From the NCBI GenBank assembly GCA_963576725.1, contig OY755241.1:73234999-73298998 (forward strand): a DNA stretch of 64,000 nucleotides. The letters are read 5' to 3'. Position numbers and translations under genes: made by a program. This stretch comes from Azorinus chamasolen (lineage: Eukaryota; Mollusca; Bivalvia; Cardiida; Solecurtidae). This document shows, piece by piece, positions 21,128-32,168 of this stretch. Position 1 is the stretch's first letter. Each line of letters opens with the position of its first letter. Below the pieces are notes generated by a model. It saw only the letters and a program-made list of their open reading frames with translations, was not told the origin of the DNA and ran no database searches.

Positions 21128-22758
21128 AATAAGTATAAAGCGAGTAAGACATACAGCTGAGACCCTCTAAAGCGGCCACTCAATGAATAGACACTAGTGT
21201 CATGTAAGGCATACATCTGAGACCCTCTAAAGCGACCACTCAATGAATAGACACTAGTGTCAAGCAAGACATACAGCTGAGACCTTCTAAAGCGACCACT
21301 CAATGAATAGACACTAGTGTCAAGCAAGACATACAGCGGAGACCCTCTAAAGCGACCACTCAATGAATAGACACTAGTGTCAAGTAAGACATACAGCTGA
21401 GACCCTCTAAAGCGACCACTCAATGAATAGACACTAGTGTCAAGCAAGACATACAGCGGAGACCCTCTAAAGCGACCACTCAATGAATAGACACTAGTGT
21501 CAAGTAAGACATACAGCGGAGACCCTCTAAAGCGACCACTCAATGAATAGACACTAGTGTCAAGCAAGACATACAGCGGAGACCCTCTAAAGCGACCACT
21601 CAATGAATAGTCACTATAGTGTCAAGTAAGACATACAGCTGAGACCCTCTAAAGTGACCACTCAATGAATAGACACTAGTGTCAAGTAAGACATACAGCT
21701 GAGACCCTCTAAAGCGACCGCTCAATGAATAGACACTAGTGTCAAGTAAGACATACAGCTGAGACCCTCTAAAGTGACCACTCAATGAATAGACACTAGT
21801 GTCAAGTAAGACATACATCTGAGACCCTCTAAAGCGACCGCTCAATGAATAGACACTAGTGTCAAGTAAGACATACAGCTGAGACCCTCTAAAGCGACCA
21901 CACAATGAATAGACACTAGTGTCAAGTAAGACATACAGCTGAGACCCTCTAAAGCGACCACTCAATGAATAGACACTAGTGCCAAGTAAGACATACAGCT
22001 GAGACCATCTAAAGCGACCACTAAATGAATAGACACTAGTGTCAAGTAAGACATGCAGCTGTGGCCCTCTAAAGGACCACTCAATAAATAGACACTAGTG
22101 TCAAGTAAGACATACAGCTATGACCCTCTAAAGCGACCACTTAATGAATAGACACTAGTGTCAAGCAAGACATACAGCGGAGACCCTCTAAAGCGACCAC
22201 TCAATGAATAGACACTAGTGTCAAGTAAGACATACAGCTGAGACCCTCTAAAGCGACCACTCAATGAATAGACACTAGTGTCAAGTAAGACATACAGCTG
22301 AGACCTTCTAAAGCGACCACTCAATGAATAGACACTAGTGTCAAGTAAGACATACAGCTGAGACCCTCTAAAGCGACCACTCAATGAATAGACACTAGTG
22401 TCAAGTAAGACATACAGTTGAGACCCTCTAAAGCGGCCACTCAATGAATAGACACTAGTGTCAAGTAAGACATACAGCTGATACCCTCTAAAGCGACCAC
22501 TCAATGAATAGACACTAGTGTCAAGTAAGACATACAGCTGAGACCCTCTAAAGCGACCACTCAATGAATAGACACTAGTGTCAAGTAAGACATACAGCTG
22601 AGACCCTCTAAAGGACCACTCAATGAATAGACACTAGTGTCAAGTAAGACATACAGCTGAGACCCTCTAAAGCGGCCACTCAATGAATAGACACTAGTGT
22701 CAAGTAAGACATACAGCTGAGACCCTCTAAAGCGACCACTCAATGAATAGACACTAGT
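21128..22758. repeat. 60-bp satellite, about 27 copies
   Basis: The highly regular unit begins AGTAAGACATACAGCTGAGA, continues CCCTCTAAAGCGACCACTCA and ends ATGAATAGACACTAGTGTCA, with the 12-bp palindrome GACACTAGTGTC. Most units differ by 0-3 bases. Two units are 1 bp short (near 22075 and 22612) and one is longer by 2 bp (near 21611). Since 60 is a multiple of three, a 20-residue periodic frame stays open on the minus strand; I do not regard it as coding. The CCCTCTAAAGCGACCACT segment matches E-type MITE ends. Confidence 0.95.
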
Positions 22759-22924
22759 CTATTTAACCCATTACTCCATAAGTGATTTCTACACCTTTGC
22801 AAACATAGTAGATCCAGATCAGATGGCTCCTCTAGGAGCTTTGTGTGCTTATAAATCAACATAGATAAGATTATATAGTTTATTCCATGGTGTCATTGTA
22901 AAAGATAATCAAATATAATATACA

Positions 22925-23040
22925 GATAGATAGAATCTTTATTTACATATCCTCAATACACATTCAGTAACTATAAAAACAAATACAATAAATAGTTCAA
23001 TTAGTGCAGAGCCATTCCATAAATGAATTATAGAACAGAA
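22925..23040 (-). mobile_element. 3' end of the same LINE family
   Basis: GATAGAATCTTTATTTACAT, then CAGTAACTATAAAAACAAAT and GAGCCATTCCATAAATGAAT, align with 9468-9575, the 3' end of the LINE at 9466-16357. Only about 115 bp is present, a strongly 5'-truncated insertion or a SINE sharing that tail. Confidence 0.75.
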
Positions 23041-23079
23041 CAGAACTGTCAAACATCTTGATCATGAGAAGACGACAAG

Positions 23080-23307
23080 TTAACTCATTACCTCATAGGA
23101 TATTTTTAGATACAACCTCTTTGAATAAATCTGCCGAAAAGGAGCATTAACTAGAGAAAAGGAAACATTTAGAATTTTGTAGTTTGAAACCATTGTGATT
23201 AATAGAGCATTTGCTCCTATAGGAGCAAATGCTCTATTTATCACAATGGTTTCACAAAGTGACTTTGACAGAGTCGTCAAAAGTCGTCAATATGAGGGAA
23301 CGGGTTA
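23080..23307. mobile_element. MITE family A, complete with near-perfect hairpin
   Basis: TTAACTCATTACC and GGGAACGGGTTAA ends in reverse orientation. The hairpin spans 23187-23253, with arms GAAACCATTGTGATTAATAG and reverse complement around GCTCCTATAGGAGC (23213-23226). Confidence 0.9.
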
Positions 23308-23354
23308 ATTACTCAGACCTAGAGATATGAGAACTGGCAGCATGTTCCTTACTT

Positions 23355-23530
23355 CTTAAAACAAAACAATTATAACACAAAATACAAAAATAGCTCTACA
23401 ACTTAACAATTTAGGAACTAATACAAAACAAACAAAACAAAGTTTGAGAACTAATACAAAACAAAAATTACAACATAAAATACAAATATAGCTTTAACAG
23501 TTTAACAAAGTTTTAGAGCTAATACAAAAC
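23355..23530. repeat. A-rich tandem repeat, about 3 units
   Basis: ACTAATACAAAAC recurs with AAATACAAAAATAGCTCTA-like blocks at intervals of about 55-70 bp. No gene. Confidence 0.6.
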
Positions 23531-23995
23531 ATTATTATACTGCAAAGTAAAATCCTCACTTCTGATTGGTTAACTAGCCGTGTACATGAGTCTATGTACC
23601 CTGTGAGCTGACAGGATACATGGAAATTCCCCATGGCGGGCCCCACATATGATGATCAGAAACCAAATGACCGACTTCTCGACTCGGCTAAACAGTAGCA
23701 AAATTCATAATAGATAACTATTGATACGTAAAGAAAAAAATGCAGAAATGAATTAAAACATTTTTGGTTTGAAATGACTAATAAAACAGCTTTTAGAGGA
23801 GTTATTATATCGTCCATCCATCTATTATAACACGAACGCCGATGAAATACAAAACGCACACCACTTTGGATACCTTCGGGTAGAAATAATGTATTGTGGC
23901 GCTATTAGGGGAATTATCGTGTTTAGTGATTAAGTATGACAAAATGGATTTATATAAATTATCCGAACCGTAAAACTTTGCAGTATAATACATTC

Positions 23996-24136
23996 GTTAT
24001 ACAGTTCTTTCCCAGGGTACATGACGATTTATTCCCGGCTGGTAAAATCATGCAACCCTCGCCTAACGGCTCGGGCAACATGATTTTCCTCAGCCGGGAA
24101 TAAATCGTCATGTACCCTGGGAAAGAACTGTATAAC
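23996..24136. repeat. Long hairpin with 46-bp perfect arms
   Basis: The left arm (23996-24041) starts GTTATACAGTTCTTTCCCAG; the right arm (24091-24136) is its exact reverse complement. The arms continue imperfectly through AAAATCATG / CATGATTTT into a loop around CCTCGCCTAACGGCTCGGG. 24140-25460 beyond it is AT-rich, with only decayed hairpin pieces near 24830 and 25010-25085. Confidence 0.95.
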
Positions 24137-25464
24137 TAATAATATATACATATAAAGAAATCATGCAATCATATTTGAATTATAAAAGACTATAACTACA
24201 AGTATATAACAATACTATTCCATACATATTGCACTAGATCTACATATAAGTTAAAGAGTATAAAGACTGTTAATCTAACAAACACACACACGTACGCACA
24301 TTTACGAACACATATCTGTTTGATTAAAACTACTTAAACCAGAAAGAAGATAAAAACTGATTTGAGAAAAAAGCCCAAACAAGCCATATTACAAAATGTT
24401 CTTAAGAAAACGATTATCACTTCAAATCAGATTTGAGATAAACTGATTATCAGAGACTTTATACCGGAAATAAAAGACAAGTACTTAAACATGTGTTACG
24501 GCATTATTTACAATCTAATATATGAACATTAATTCAATTATTGCACTTGGAAACCGGAAAAAGGCACCGCCTTATAAAATGTTCATAAAAAAAATGAGAT
24601 GAAATTTGGGATAAACTGACTACTAGAGACTACATTAAGAATAAACCCCCGACTAGATAACAAAAGAACGTCAACACTATTTACAATGTACACTAAAATT
24701 GGACATATTCACCATAATACCGTAAAGGGTTGACATGGATTAATACCAAACAATTGATAAGACAAGTTCTCACAAAAATATGTATGCAGATAAAAAACCT
24801 ACAGATAAAATTGTCATTTTTCCACCAAACGATTCTTAAGAGTGGTCACAGTATTGGGTGGAGAAATAAAGGAGCTCTTCTTGAAAATCTTTAAATGTAC
24901 GCACCTTATCTGGAGCTTTGTATGTTCAAAAATAATGAAAGGTTAATGAGGTCACTATATAAATTATCACCATTTAACCCTTTCAGTGTGGTAAAAAACA
25001 TTTCATGCCCTTTGCAAACAATGTAGACCCAGATAACAGAGCTACCAAAAGAAGCTCTCTTATCAGGGTCTGCACTGTTTTGTTGTTAAACTCTTTAAAT
25101 ATTCAATGAATATTCACAGTAAGACTGACCTGTTTAAAATTTGGAATGGACTATTTGTTAATTCAGCACTGAAAGTATTAACGAAATATATAGGTACATT
25201 TTACAGAATTGTTATAACCCAAACAAGAACAAACAAGAATTCTCAAAAACGTTCCAATAAAAGGAGTCTTCAGGGTTGCAAACAGTGTATATAAGAACAT
25301 GCCTATAGTCATCATGCAATGAATAAATGGGGGAGACATAGTGATGTTTGTGATGGTGAACAAGTGTTCCCAGTTTCAAAGGGTTATGTTCCCAGTTTGA
25401 AAAGCTTTATCTCTCAGGGTTATGTAAATAAGTATTAACATTTGGCCTAAATACAGAACAGGGA

Positions 25465-25600
25465 AAGGGAAAGTTAAACAGTAACACCCCTCTAAACTGG
25501 ATGTTCCAACTTAGCATCAATATTTGTGTTAGTCTCTTAAAGTTAAACAGTAACACCCCTCTAAACTGGATGCTTCAACTTAGCATCAATACTTGTCTGT
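25465..25600. repeat. Direct duplication of an E-type MITE end
   Basis: AGTTAAACAGTAACACCCCT and the following 40 bp occur twice, at 25471 and 25540. The sequence matches TACAGTAACACC-type E termini. An E core follows at 25600-25860. Confidence 0.7.
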
Positions 25601-25616
25601 ACGACAGGTGGCAGCC

Positions 25617-25831
25617 TAACCCATTATCTCATAGGCTATTTTTAGACCCAACATCTTTGCATGAATCTACCAAACAGGAACATTAACTAGAGGAAATGAA
25701 CATTTATAAACCACTGTGATAAATAGAACATTTGCTCCCATAGGAGCATATACTGTATTTATCACAATAGTTTCAGGAAGAAACTTTTACAGAGAGGCGT
25801 AGAAAGGCGTATTTATGGAGGAAAGGGTTAA
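25617..25831. mobile_element. MITE family A nested in a family E element
   Basis: CTAACCCATTATCTC and GGAAAGGGTTAA bound a family A body with the hairpin centre GCTCCCATAGGAGC. Outside lie the two parts of an E core: ACGACAGGTGGCAGCC on the left and AGCAGGATGAAAGTTATGCA on the right. Insertion at the TTAA of E's 'GCTTAATGCAGG' segment explains this; one T of the left TTAA is missing. Confidence 0.75.
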
Positions 25832-25904
25832 AGCAGGATGAAAGTTATGCAGAAAGCCCCTCGTGTTTGGGAAATGTTTAACCCTTTCTCTAATGCAAAT
25901 GCTG

Positions 25905-27185
25905 TTTAGCACCTTTGCAAACAGAGTAGACCCAGATCAGACAGCCGCTGTAGGGGCCAATTTGACCTTTGCAAACAGAGTAGACCAAGATCAGATAGCT
26001 GCTGTAGGAACCATTTGGCCTTTGCAAACAGAGTAGACCCAAATCAAACAACTTATATAGGGTCATTTGACCTTTGCAAACAGTAGATCCAGATCAAACA
26101 GCTACTGTAAGAGCCATTTGACATTTGCAAACAGAGTAGACCCAGATCAGACAGCTACTGTAGGAGCCATTTGACCTTTGCAAACAGAGTAAACCCAGAT
26201 CAGACAGCTACTGTAGGAACCATTCGGTCTTTGCAAAAAGAGTAGACCCAGATCAGACAGCTACTGTAGGAACCATGTGGCCTTTGAAAACAGAGTAGAT
26301 CCAGATCAGACAGCTACTGTAGGATCCATTTTGGTCTTTGCAACCAGAGTAGATCCATATCAGACAGCTACTGTAGGAGCCATTTGACATTTGCAAACAG
26401 AGTAGACCCAGACCAGTCAGCTGCTGTAGGAACCATTTGGCCTTTGAAAACAGAGTAAATCCAGATCAGACAGCTACTGTAGGAACCATTCGGTCTTTGC
26501 AAAAAGAGTAGATCCAGATCAGACAGCTGCTGTAGGAACCATGTGGCCTTTGAAAAAAGAGTAGATCCAGATCAGACAGCTACTGTAAGAACCATTTGGT
26601 CTTTGCAACCAGAATAGATCCATATCAGACAGCTACTGTCGGAGCCATTTGACATTGGCAAACAGAGTAGACCTAGATCAGACAGCTGCTGAAGGGGCCA
26701 TTTGACCTTTGCAAACAGAGTAGACCCAGATCAGACAGCGACTGAAGGAACCATTCGGTCTTTACAAACAGAGTAGACCCAGATCAGACAGCTGCTGTAG
26801 GAACCATGTGGCCTTTGAAAACATAGTATATCCAGATCAGACAGCTACTGTAGGAACCATTTGACCTTTGCAAACAGAGTAGATCCAGATCAGACAGCTA
26901 CTGTAGGAACCATTTGGTCTTTGCAACCAGAGTAGATCCAGATCAGTCAGCTATTGTAAGAACCATTTGACCTTTGCAAACAGAGTAGACCCAGATCAGT
27001 CAGCTATTGTAAGAACCATTTGACATTTGCAAACAGAGTAGATCCAGATCAGACAGCTACTGTAGGAACCATTTAGCCTTTGCAAACAGGGTAGACCCAG
27101 ATCAGACAGCTACTGTAGGAACTATTTGGCCATTGCAAACAGAGTAGATCCAGATCTGACAGCTACTGTAGCAGTCATTTGATCA
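25905..27185. repeat. About 53-bp satellite built from family B hairpin sequence, about 24 copies
   Basis: The unit reads CTTTGCAAACAGAGTAGACC, then CAGATCAGACAGCTACTGTA, then GGAACCATTTGGC. The first 33 bases are the left arm of the family B hairpin and the middle is its centre. Units diverge by 5-20 percent. The B-like left end is at 25880-25915. Confidence 0.9.
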
Positions 27186-27355
27186 GAAACTGCTGTTTAC
27201 TCAGATATGAATTTACAGTTTATTAATTGACCAATATACAAATGCAGTTAAGTAATTATAGTCTGCAAAGGGTTGCGATTATATGAGGGAATTGGTTATA
27301 GATCTGTAGCCGGGTAGAAATTGCGGTGAAACAGTTCAGTTATAGGTTTTACTGT

Positions 27356-27428
27356 GTGGCTTGGTAGCTCAGTCGGTAGAGTGTTGGCATGGTAAGCCAG
27401 AGGCCCAGCGTTTGAGTCCCACTACCTT
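27356..27428 (+). repeat. tRNA-Thr-like sequence in the left foldback arm
   Basis: TAGCTCAGTCGGTAGAG (D-arm and A box), TTGGCATGGTAAGCCAG (anticodon arm with GGT in the loop) and GTTTGAGTCCC (degenerate B box) are in tRNA order. The acceptor strands do not pair. It is probably a SINE head or tRNA relic, not a working tRNA. Confidence 0.6.
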
Positions 27429-28125
27429 AATCTTATAATAATAATAATTCAAAAAACGAGCTAAAATTTTGTCCAAAGTGGAGTAAAAAAATAAAAATAA
27501 ATAAATAGAATAAAGTGCAGGATTTTCATCCATCAATGAAGAACATAACACACGGCATGCTTTCGTTTCATACAATAGTAAGATGCAAATAAAAAATCTA
27601 AAAATGAGTCTAAGACTAGTTACTCAAAATTTTGCAAAGACTCTACCTAGAAAATAGTAGTTTGCTCTCAAAGCAAGAGCGAATGAGAAATTGGGAATCA
27701 GTTACTTAGGAGCTATAACATCAGAATATTTTAATACAGTTGAGTTAATTTTACAAGGGGTACAAGTGTTGAGGTGCAATGGTTATGGGTTAAATATTAA
27801 TATTAACAGTGCAGTGTTAACGAGGCAGGCAAGGAGATGTATTCTAATATTCTGACAGTATCATCCATTAAAGACAGAAAATATGTAGTTCAATTTTTAT
27901 AGGCAGAGTCTGGATACAAGTAGTTAGTAATTATGTTTGAAATTCAGTTTTTATGGAAACATCTCAAAAACTTCAACAAAACTTTGAAAAACGTCAAACA
28001 TTTTCTTCAAATTCATCAGTGTAAATTCTACAATTAAACTACAAACACTGACAGACTTCTTCGCCCCCAGTGTAGAAAGGTCAACTAATTACTTGATGTT
28101 TAATATGGATCCAAATTGTTTGCGA

Positions 28126-28196
28126 CTCGACTGGGACTCGAACGCAGGGCCTCTGGCTTACCATGCCAACACTACCGACTGAGCTACCAAGTCACA
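28126..28196 (-). repeat. tRNA-Thr-like sequence in the right foldback arm
   Basis: Inverted copy of the block at 27356-27428, with a better B box (GTTCGAGTCCC) and the same GGT loop. It has lost two bases in the D-arm region (CGGTAGTGTTGG against CGGTAGAGTGTTGG). Confidence 0.6.
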
Positions 28197-28284
28197 CAGT
28201 AAACCCTATGACTGAACTGTTTCACCACAATCTCTATCCGGCTACAGATCTATAACCACTTCCCTCATATAAATGCATTTTCAC

Positions 28285-28380
28285 ACAATTGCAAACAGTA
28301 GACCCAGATCAGGCGGTTCCTATATGAGCCGTCAGATCAGAGTCTACTATATTTGAGCTGTCAGACCAGAGTCTACTATA
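28285..28380. mobile_element. MITE family B hairpin fragment
   Basis: GCAAACAGTAGACCCAGATC, the centre GGTTCCTATATGAGCC, and a duplicated right arm, AGATCAGAGTCTACTATATT then GACCAGAGTCTACTATATT. Confidence 0.55.
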
Positions 28381-28642
28381 TTTTCTTTGAACATGACACA
28401 GGTCTTATTTTGTCAAAGAAAATAAATTCCTTGAAAGTTTACATCATAAAATATACATGATGACATAATGTATTACCTGAGTATTGAAACAGGTAATAGG
28501 AGTATTTAGGAAATCAAATATTTCTCTGACACTGTAAAATGATACCTATATTATGCCATAAGCAGACATACCCTGATCAGACAGCCCATACAGCAATTGT
28601 CTAGTCTGGGTCTACTCTGTTTGCAAACGCGTAGAAACCGGG

Positions 28643-29290
28643 CAAAGGGTTAAATATCTCTGACAAACTCATTTTTGCTGGTACTCATTAGAATCACAGC
28701 AACCGTCTAGTCTGGGTCTACTCTGTTTGCAAATGTGTAGAAACCAGGCATATTTATGGAGTAAAGGGTTAAATTTCTCTGACAAACTCATTCTTATTGG
28801 TACTCATTAGAATCACAGTCACCGTTTAGTCTGGGTCTACTCTGTTTGCAAATGTGTAGAAAACAGGCATATTTATGGAGTAAAGGGTTTAATTTCTCAA
28901 ACAAACTCATTTTTACTGGTACTCATTAGAATCACAGCAACCGTCTAGTCTGGGTCTACTCTGTTTGCAAATGTGTAGAAACCAGGCATATTTATGGAGT
29001 AAAAGGTTAAATTTCTCTGACAAACTCATTATTGCTGGTATTCATTAGAATCACAGCAATCGTCTAGCCTGCGTCTACTCCGTTCGCAAATGTGTTAAAA
29101 CAGGCATATTTATGAGGTAAAGGGTTAAATTTCTCTGACAAAGTCATTCTTGCTGGTACTCATTAGAATCACAGCAATCGTCTAGTCTGGGTCTACTCTG
29201 TTTGCAAATGTGTAGAAACCAGGCATATTTATGGAGTAAAGGGTTCAATTTCTCTGACAAACTCGTTCTTGCTGGTACTCATCAGATTCG
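28643..29290. repeat. About 118-bp tandem repeat made of the right half of family B, 5-6 copies
   Basis: Each unit contains GGGTTAAATTTCTCTGACAA, GCTGGTACTCATTAGAATCA, CCGTCTAGTCTGGGTCTACT and GCATATTTATGGAGTAAA. The second half is the right arm and terminus of a B1 MITE, so the unit is half MITE and half flanking DNA. Confidence 0.85.
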
Positions 29291-29435
29291 TCTCGAGCCA
29301 ATTCTAGTGAGTACAAAAAAGATAGGAATTGGACAAAAATATAAATAATACATTTATTAACCGTTTTCTCCAGAGAAAAGGAAAATGTTAGAAGTGTGTA
29401 TCCAACACGTGTTCAGTGTATTTATTCTAAGTCTT

Positions 29436-29650
29436 TTTAACCCTTTCCATAAATACACCTTTCTACGCCTCTGTAATAACCACTTCTTGAAACCATTGTG
29501 ATAAATAGAGCATTTACTCCTATAGAATCAAATGCTCTATATATCACAATGGTTTCAAACTACAAAATTCTAAAATTTTACTTTTCTCCAGTAAAGCTCC
29601 TTTTGGTTAGATTCATTCAAAGAGGTTGGGTCTAAACAAAATATATTTTT
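29436..29650. mobile_element. MITE family A, right end decayed
   Basis: Left end TTTAACCCTTTCCATAAATA, hairpin arms GAAACCATTGTGATAAATAG around a decayed centre ACTCCTATAGAATC, and body to GTTGGGTCTAAA. The terminal GGGTTAA is lost. 29660-30030 has no recognisable feature. Confidence 0.75.
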
Positions 29651-30032
29651 AATGTAAAATCTGTTTTAGTTAAAGATACATATTTGCTATATAATCTGCT
29701 TTCAGCTTTATCTACTACTAAACAAAAAAGAAATAAAATACTGCACGGTGCTGTGCCCCATACAGCAAATGTGCAGTTTAGCCACAAATCCCAATGTTTC
29801 ATAGCTGTAAAATAAATTAGCGGGGATTGAAAACTGACGGTCCTTTACCATTTTTCACTTTAAAATCTAATTTTAGTAGCAAAGTACCTTACTGCTGTAG
29901 AATCTGTTGCGCAAGAAGTTTTATCTTGGTCTAAATACACTGATTTCTGTAGGTCAAGATATGGTGAAAACTGGCACCAAAGACTGGTCAGATGACCCTC
30001 TGGGCAGTCACCAAAGGACGCAAGGACAACGT

Positions 30033-30060
30033 ATTGTATTGTATTGTATTGTAACGTATT
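30033..30060. repeat. Simple repeat (ATTGT)n
   Basis: GTATTGTATTGTATTGTATT, with one interruption. Confidence 0.85.
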
Positions 30061-30068
30061 GTAAAGTC

Positions 30069-32168
30069 AGAAGTAGAACTATTCCTCCAAGTAGCTACAC
30101 TGAGACTATCGTCCAAGAGGGCATGATTGACAAATGCCCACCAGACAGAAACAGCCCTCCGCTCATGAAGGCAGATCTGGAGGAAATCAAGATCTCGGTC
30201 AGAAGGATCTAATAGCCTATCTGGAGCCTGAGTGAATTGGGATGTTAAAGTATTCAGGCAAGAGGTCTAAAGACATGTCCCACTGATAAGGTCTAAAAGC
30301 CAGCCTGATTGACCAAGAGGGTTGCCTTCAACGAAGGCTTCTGGGCTCCAATACTGCAGAGTATATAGAGCAGGAGCTGCTGTAGGAGCTGTAGGGACAG
30401 CAGGAGCCACATGTGCCATGGTTGGTGTTCAAACAGGAGTGACCACAGGGGGCAAAGTTGTCGAGACGGTTGAATTGACGACAGGCTGTCTGTGTCTCTC
30501 AGACAGAGTCTGGCCTGATGCCGAGAATGTAAAAAAATATTAAAATAATTGTAGGATCTGTAGGGACAGAAGGGGCCGTGGGAGTCATAGTTGATGTTAA
30601 AACTGGAGTGACCACGGGGGTCAAATCTGTAAGATCTGTAGGGACAGCAGGAGCCAAGGGAGCCATAGTTGGTGTTAAAACTGGAGTGACCACGGGGTCA
30701 AAGCTCTAGGATCTGTAGGGACAGCAGGAGCCATGGGAGTCATAGTTGGTGTTAAAACTGGAGTGACCACGGGGGTCAAAGCTGTAGGATCTGTAGGGAC
30801 AGCAGGGGCCCTGGGAGTCATAGCTGGTGTTAAAACTGGAGTGACCACGGGGGTCAAAGCTGTAGGATCTGTAGGGACAGCAGGAGCCATGGGAGCCATA
30901 GTTGGTGTTAAAACTGGAGTGACCACGGGGTCAAAGCTGTAGGATTTGTAGGGACAGCAAGAGCCATGGGAGCCATAGTAGGTGTTAATACTGGAGTGAC
31001 CACGGGGGTCAAAGCTGTAGGGTCTGTAGGGACAGCAAGAGCCATGGGAGCCATAGTTGGTGTTAAAATTGGAGTGACCTCGGGGTCAAAGCTGTAGGGA
31101 CAGCAGGAGCCATGGGAGCCATAGTAGGTGTTAAAACTGGAGTGACCACGGGGGCCAAAGCTGTAGGATCTGTAGGAACAGTAGGAGCCATTGGAGCCAT
31201 AGTTGGTGTTAAAACTGGAGTGACCTCGGGGTCAAAGCTGTAGGATCTGTAGGGACAGCAGGAGCCATGGGAGCCATAGTTGGTGTTAAAACTGGAGTGA
31301 CCACGGGGGTCAAAGCTGTAGGATCTGTAGGGACAGCAGGAGCCATGGGAGCCATAGTTGGTGTTAAAACTGGAGTGTCCTCGGGGTCAAAGCTGTAGGA
31401 TCTGTAGGGACAGCAGGAGCCATGGGAGCCATAGTTGGTGTTAAAACTGGAGTGACCACGGGGGTCAAAGCTATAGGATCTGTAGGGACAGCAGGAGCCT
31501 TGGGAGCCATAGTTGGTGTTAAAACTGGAGTGACCACGGGGGTCAAAGCTGTAGGATCTGTAGGGACAGCAGGAGCCCTGGGAGCCATAGTTGGTGTTAA
31601 AACTGGAGTGACCACGGGGGTCAAAGCTGTAGGATCTGTAGGGACAGCAGGAGCCATGGGAGTCATAGCTGGTGTTAAAACTGGAGTGAGCACAGGTGTC
31701 AAAGCTGTAGGATCTGTAGGGACAACAGGAGCCATGGGAGCCATAGTAGGTGTTAAAACTGGAGTGACCACGGGGTCAAAGCTGTAGGATCTGTAGGGAC
31801 AGCCGGATCCATGGGAGCCATAGCTGGTGTTAAAACTGGAGTGACCACGGGGGTCAAAGCAGTCAAGAAGGTCGAACAGGCTGTCTATGCCAGAATGATT
31901 CTTTCAAGACGGAAACGCAGTCATCAATCAGGCTGGCCATCGCACCTTATCAGTGGGACGTGTCTTTAGACCTCTCGCAAGCATACTTAACATCCTGATT
32001 CACCCAGGTACCAGACAGACCTATTATATAGATACATCTGACCAAGATCTAAAGTCCCTTCAGCTTGCCTACATGAACAGACGGCTGTTTCTACCTGGTA
32101 GGTATTTGTCAATCATGCCCCTTGGATGATATTCTCAGTGAAGCTACTTGGAAGAATAACTGAATCTG
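30069..32168. mobile_element. 2.1 kb foldback element with about 250-bp arms around a 78-bp array
   Basis: The left arm (about 30069-30320) and right arm (about 31905-32168) are diverged inverted repeats. For example, GGGCATGATTGACAAATGCC on the left faces, in reverse complement, GGGCATGATTGACAAATACC on the right, and AGGTCTAAAGACATGTCCCA faces AGGTCTAAAGACACGTCCCA. Inverted arms with tandem repeats between resemble Foldback-type elements. No transposase is present. Confidence 0.8.
30340..31870. repeat. 78-bp minisatellite, about 19 copies
   Basis: The unit begins GGATCTGTAGGGACAGCAGG, followed by AGCCATGGGAGCCATAGTTG, GTGTTAAAACTGGAGTGACC and ACGGGGGTCAAAGCTGTA. Some units lose a base in the G run (ACGGGGTCA), which shifts the frame. 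78 bp is 26 codons, so both strands show long open stretches (VGVKTGVTTGVKA on plus, PVLTPTMAPMAP on minus). The first unit is diverged and followed by a copy of the array's end sequence (ACAGGCTGTCT). Confidence 0.9.

Larger units (their letters stand above)
27279..28272. mobile_element. Foldback element with about 142-bp arms containing tRNA-like sequence
   Basis: The left arm (27279-27420) and the right arm (28132-28272) are inverted copies, differing by scattered substitutions and a few short indels. From outside in, each carries TATGAGGGAA...GGTTATAGATCTGTAGCCGG, then GAAACAGTTCAGT and a tRNA-like block. The 711-bp spacer is AT-rich with no reading frame of note. Confidence 0.85.

Noticed and set aside
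21058..22743. Long minus-strand frames with a 20-residue repeat (SGRFRGSQLYVLLDTSVYSL)
   Set aside because: They exist because the satellite unit is 60 bp. One-base changes in unit length break them, and there is no start context, splice site or non-repeat coding sequence.
25905..27185. CRISPR-like array of regularly spaced repeats
   Set aside because: No unique spacers: the whole 53-bp unit is repeated and derives from a MITE, in a eukaryotic genome.
27356..27428. Functional tRNA-Thr gene
   Set aside because: Acceptor strands do not pair and the B box is degenerate; the sequence is duplicated in inverted form within a foldback.
30675..31787. Frames on both strands through the 78-bp array (proline-rich on one strand, glycine/valine-rich on the other)
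   Set aside because: Both strands are open at once because 78 is a multiple of three; single-base losses in several units shift the frame. No flanking coding sequence.
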